Assembly (NCBI GenBank): GCA_025201705.1 | Contig: MU617044.1 | Coordinates: 1-25,689 of the forward strand | Length of the DNA stretch: 25,689 bases | Reading direction: 5' to 3' | DNA from: Dissophora ornata | Taxonomy: Eukaryota; Mortierellomycota; Mortierellomycetes; Mortierellales; Mortierellaceae | Shown: positions 22,901 through 25,689 of the stretch, piece by piece | Layout of the letters: each line of letters opens with the position of its first letter | Position numbering within the stretch: position 1 is the stretch's first letter | Position numbers and translations under genes: made by a program | Notes under the pieces: generated by a model | Database searches by the model: none | What the model was told of the DNA's origin: nothing | Seen by the model: only the letters and a program-made list of their open reading frames with translations

Positions 22901-24405
22901 GGTGCGCGAACACACACACTCATATTAAAGCCATAACCAGGCCTATTATCGCCGTATTGTATGTGTGCCAAGTCCTTTGCAAGCATTAGGACGGAGTGTA
23001 GCTCAGACCCAGTCCGCATCATTTGCAGTATTAACAGAGGTCGGGCAAGGAGCGCCGGGCCGTAACACTCAACCGGTTATGCACGCCCTCCACCCGAAAG
23101 ACCAACGATCCACATAGCCACACATAAGATAAGATGTCGTGTCTCGAAAGCACACGCATTGTGGCTGACGGGCCACAGAAGAGCTGCATGAGCAGGACCA
23201 ACAAAATAACAAATATACTGGCAAAATGGTAATGGATCGAGGGAGCCAGGACAATGCAGACAAATACGAACGGCATATCGTTCCAACTCCTGGTATTGTT
23301 TCTTTGGACATTATATTTTATGTAACCAAGACAAGATGTACGCGACCGAGAGTAAAATTGGGTATAGTAGCACAGTGCCATGAACAACGCCTTACCTTTC
23401 AGTTTTTCAGTGCATGGGTCGCAAAAAAACTTTTCGTTCTTAAGCTCCATCAATTCTGCAATCTCGTCCGTGATATCAACGCAGGCGCCATGGAACCTAG
23501 GAATATCAACAAAATATCAAAAAAATGAGTCGATGTTTCTCAACTAAGATAAAGCAATCAATCAGGTGATATTCCAGTAGCTCTGCTTACCACTGCCGGC
23601 AGTTGTCACACTGAATCATGACCTCTCCGTCGTCAGGTTTTTGGCAATAACAATAAACTTTTTTCGATCGCGTGACACGCTCTACCGGAGCCGTGGCCAC
23701 GCTCACGGTCGTCCCTTGTGCGCTCTGAAGGTATTCTTCGCTCTGTACAGCTAAACTAGACTGACGCCTGTTCCTGCTGCTTCTCCTGATGTCCTTTGGT
23801 GGCGCGGTTGCTACCGGCGGTACTGACACTGCAGACTTAACCACTCCTGAAGGCGCCTGCTTGCCAGATAACGAAGCCATCCTAGGAGGAGGCATCTTTG
23901 GCACTCCAGGCGCCTTCAGTGGAGCGCCCATCGCCGCTTCCGATCCATTGCTTTCTGTATCCGGCATGCTGTTCTGAATACCGCCAGAGGGAAAAATAAG
24001 GTCGGGTGTGATGCAGCCGGACGCCTGCTCCGGCGGCGAGAGTTGTTTGTTGAGTTCCATGGCAATGAGTGAACCATAGGCCTGATGAGCTGCATTCCAG
24101 TCAACAGCCGTTGTATCAATGGAAACTTGAGCCCCGAGCAAACCGTCAAAGCCGCCGGCGGTGTTGGCCTCCAGTGATGAAACCTCGACTGATGTTGCTC
24201 CGCTGTTTAAGGTGGATTTGACTTCGCCGGTTTGCCATTGGGCAGGGTCCTGTTCAGGGATAGTATGAGTTGTAGTCTCCCCCTGTCCAGACTCTGAAAA
24301 ATCAAGGAAGGCCACGCCGCCGTCGGTATGGGACTGTGGCTCCATCTCGCCCTCGGCTAGATCCAGATGGAGATAGTAATCTGGTTGGGGTGTTGAGTCT
24401 GTCAT
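19916..24405 (-). CDS. BYE1: BYE1-like transcription elongation factor (PHD, TFIIS-central, SPOC)
   Basis: The exons on the minus strand are 24405-23591, 23496-23396, 22769-22717 and 22633-19916. All junctions are GT-AG, the last intron has a CTAAC branch site, and the sum is 3,687 nt (1,228 aa). The open frame extends upstream to a TTG at 24444, but the first ATG is 24405 (A at -3). An acidic, Ser/Thr-rich N-terminus precedes a C4HC3 PHD finger (C252, C254, C266, C269, H274, C277, C297, C300), split by intron 1. A short Cys cluster (CALPTC...FCSEEC) follows at about 328-348. A TFIIS central-like domain spans about 410-530 and a SPOC domain about 713-885. The tail to 1228 is Gln/Pro-rich with polyQ. 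Yeast Bye1 and animal PHF3/DIDO share the PHD-TLD-SPOC order; they bind RNA polymerase II and modified H3 tails in the nucleus. That role is inferred from domain order. The 53-nt exon 3 is needed to keep phase and is the least certain part. Confidence 0.88.
22770..23395 (-). other. Unusually long intron of the BYE1-like gene
   Basis: This 626-nt interval is bounded by GTAAGG and CATAG on the minus strand. The other introns in the window are 83-142 nt. Reading through from exon 2, the frame stays open for about 120 codons to a stop at 23031 and would encode a hydrophobic segment. A CACACACACA stretch lies near 22910. No RNA gene is clear. Confidence 0.55.
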
Positions 24406-24779
24406 TTCCGATGTCGTCGATGATTCCGCAGTTAGATTCGTCAAGACGTTTGTGGGTATGTTTGGCCCAAAACGAAGAAGTTTCTGATTATATAGTAAAT
24501 AGAAGTCTTAAGAGGCAGGGAAGTGTTGGCAGTGAGGAGGGAGGGGTGGGAATCAGAAATGGAAGGGCAGGAATGACAAACGTGTTTTCGTATTTACGAA
24601 AACAGCGCAAACCTAGTCTTTATGACGTCACCTTCATTATTTCCAAGCAAGCTGCAATACTTAAGGGTTATATCCTCCCTGCAGCATGGCCAAACGCGTC
24701 GTTCCACACAAGTTCGTTGTACCTTTTTTGGTGAAGTCCCTGGATCTACCCCAAGCCGGTTGTAACCTTGTCCCCAGGG
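24406..24779. promoter_or_regulatory. Presumed promoter region of the BYE1-like gene
   Basis: This is sequence upstream of the minus-strand start codon. It contains a purine-rich GAGGAGGGAGGGG tract near 24533-24546 (a pyrimidine tract on the coding strand), a strong 20-bp inverted repeat at 24584-24603 and a TGACGTCA (CRE-like) palindrome at about 24624-24631. No TATA box is obvious. The role is inferred from position. Confidence 0.4.
24584..24603. other. Perfect 9-bp inverted repeat with 2-bp spacer
   Basis: GTTTTCGTA, spacer TT, TACGAAAAC. The arms match perfectly. It lies about 180 bp upstream of the BYE1-like start codon, so it could be a binding site for a dimeric regulator; an accidental hairpin is also possible. 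Confidence 0.6.
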
Positions 24780-25023
24780 CAGTAATTTTAACCGGTCAAT
24801 AGTTAACCATGGTTTAGACTAAATCCCACTTCGGTTAACTTGACCTACATATTTATTTGTAAACCACGGGATACCGGTTCACCAGTCAACTTTGCGTCTC
24901 TCTCACATACACTCTCTCCATGTAGTTGCCGCAGTTCGACTTCATTTTTAGACTAATGCAGTATTATTGGAGCGAATGTTGGAATGGTGGTGTAAGCTAG
25001 TTGTATGGTCCCTGAAAAAAAGA

Positions 25024-25240
25024 CTATGGTCCAGCCTCTGCAAGGAACTTTTGCGCATAGTTGCAAAATACGATGTCGCTCACCGCGTCGTCGGAGAGGC
25101 GATTGCGCTTGTCCGTACACACTCCTCCAGAGAAACTAAACATGCGCTCGGGAGCGACAGAGGTCGCAGGGATAGCCAGGTACTTTCTTGCCAACTGGGC
25201 CATCATAGGGAATCTTCACTGTTTTGGCATGCAGTTTGAA
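25024..25240 (-). pseudogene. hAT transposase C-terminal dimerisation fragment (broken)
   Basis: The minus-strand frame 25206-25024 encodes about 60 residues matching the conserved C-terminal hAT dimerisation region, with LARKYLAIPATSVAPERMFS followed by a KRNRLS motif and an N-Y pair. A TGA lies in the same frame just upstream, and the expected preceding residues (QNSED) appear in another frame, so there is a frameshift at about 25207-25220. No other transposase domain is present in the element. It is an inactive relic. Confidence 0.8.
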
Positions 25241-25275
25241 TAACAGAGGTCACGGGTATTCCACCGGTTATCAGC

Positions 25276-25388
25276 CGAGTTGACCAGTTAGCCAGTTAGC
25301 CAGTTAGCCAATTAGCCAGTTAACCGAATTGACCAGTTAACCGAATTGACCAGTTAACCGAATTAACCAATTAACCGAATTGGCCGGA
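25276..25388. repeat. Tandem subterminal repeats of the hAT-like element
   Basis: A run of short units of the type TTAGCCAG (8 bp) passes into ACCAGTTAACCGAATTG (17 bp), repeated with substitutions up to about 25388. Related GTTAACC/GGTTAAC motifs occur near the other end of the element (about 24800 and 24834). Such motif clusters are typical transposase-binding subterminal regions of hAT elements. Confidence 0.75.
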
Positions 25389-25442
25389 AACTTCACCAGT
25401 GTTGCCACACGGAAAAGTTAGTTTGACTGGTTAAAATCACTA

Positions 25443-25689
25443 CTCAAGAGGACCCCAGTCATTTTACGTCGAATTGAATGACCATCGCCCCTTGTAGAAT
25501 GAAAACTTGCGCGTCCAGAGATCATAGGTTGAATAGGATATTGCGCAGAATCTCTTCAAGACGCGACAACATCACCGAACAACCTCCAAAACGCACCAAA
25601 TTTTCTAGAAAGTAAGAATATCTCTCTTTCTCCCTCACAAATAAAATAGCTTGGAAAGTACAGAGCGAAACACCACGTCTTTTTTTTTT
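25443..25689. other. Window edge, no gene seen
   Basis: I see no coding region, repeat or RNA gene. A CTCTCTTTCTCCCTC pyrimidine tract (about 25621-25635) and a terminal T run may belong to a promoter or UTR beyond the window. Confidence 0.35.

Larger units (their letters stand above)
24780..25442 (-). mobile_element. Degenerate hAT-derived element with inverted termini
   Basis: The left terminus AGTAATTTTAACCGGTCAA (24781-24799) and the right terminus (25423-25441; inverted, AGTGATTTTAACCAGTCAA) match at 17 of 19 positions in inverted orientation. The next bases outward are C on the left and T on the inverted right end, giving hAT-like CAGTA/TAGTG ends. The 8 bp flanking the element are CCCCAGGG on the left and CTCAAGAG on the right. 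They match at 5 of 8, a possible decayed target duplication. Between the termini lie a hAT transposase C-terminal fragment and GTTAACC-type subterminal repeats on both sides. The element is far too short to be autonomous. The termini were located by eye. Confidence 0.6.

Noticed and set aside
22992..23045. tRNA-like stretch (GAGTGTAGCTCAG resembles a tRNA D-arm/box A)
   Set aside because: No matching box B (GGTTCGA) at the right distance and no acceptor-stem pairing; it lies inside an intron of the BYE1-like gene.
24406..24444. Upstream extension of the BYE1-like frame to a TTG at 24444
   Set aside because: No ATG exists in this extension; the first ATG in frame is at 24405 with a favourable A at -3.
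25276..25320. TTAGCCAGTTAGCC run as possible telomeric sequence
   Set aside because: The unit is not TTAGGG, the run is short and degenerate, and it sits inside a hAT-like element as subterminal repeats.

Overview
The window looks like nuclear DNA from an early-diverging filamentous fungus, most likely Mortierellaceae (Mortierellomycota). This is inferred from gene content. It holds a very long NACHT-WD40 gene with a TPR/ARM-like N-terminus of the Mortierella type, compact GT-AG introns of about 83-142 nt with CTAAC-like branch points, and CAG/CAA-rich low-complexity coding. No rRNA or tRNA gene, operon or CRISPR array was found.

Layout. (1) 1-1331: promoter region containing an imperfect ~500-bp tandem duplication. 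(2) 1332-8919 (+): three-exon gene for a ~2,459-aa STAND/NLR-type protein: TPR-like and ARM-like N-terminus, NACHT NTPase, pentapeptide stretch, then 27 near-identical 42-residue WD40 repeats with a degenerate cap repeat at each end. (3) 8920-11405: gene-poor DNA with a probable broken F-box/LRR relic near 9393-10125. (4) 11406-19118 (+): twelve-exon gene for a ~2,195-aa long-form ABCC (MRP-like) protein whose two nucleotide-binding domains have lost the signature motif. (5) 19119-19915: tail-to-tail intergenic region with a CAG/CAA microsatellite, a 100-bp foldback element and ~42-bp tandem repeats. (6) 24405-19916 (-): four-exon gene for a ~1,228-aa PHD-TFIIS-central-SPOC protein (BYE1-like). 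(7) 24406-25689: its promoter side and a degenerate ~660-bp hAT-derived element that keeps a transposase C-terminal fragment and inverted termini.

The exon models were built by hand from splice consensus and reading phase. In all three genes the summed exon lengths divide by three and phase is kept across every junction. The genes do not look like one pathway. The most striking locus is the NLR-like gene: a homogenised WD40 array with variation concentrated at a few codons, the pattern of a rapidly diversifying recognition domain, as in fungal HET/NWD allorecognition genes. The second is the ABCC-like protein, which appears unable to hydrolyse ATP in the usual way.
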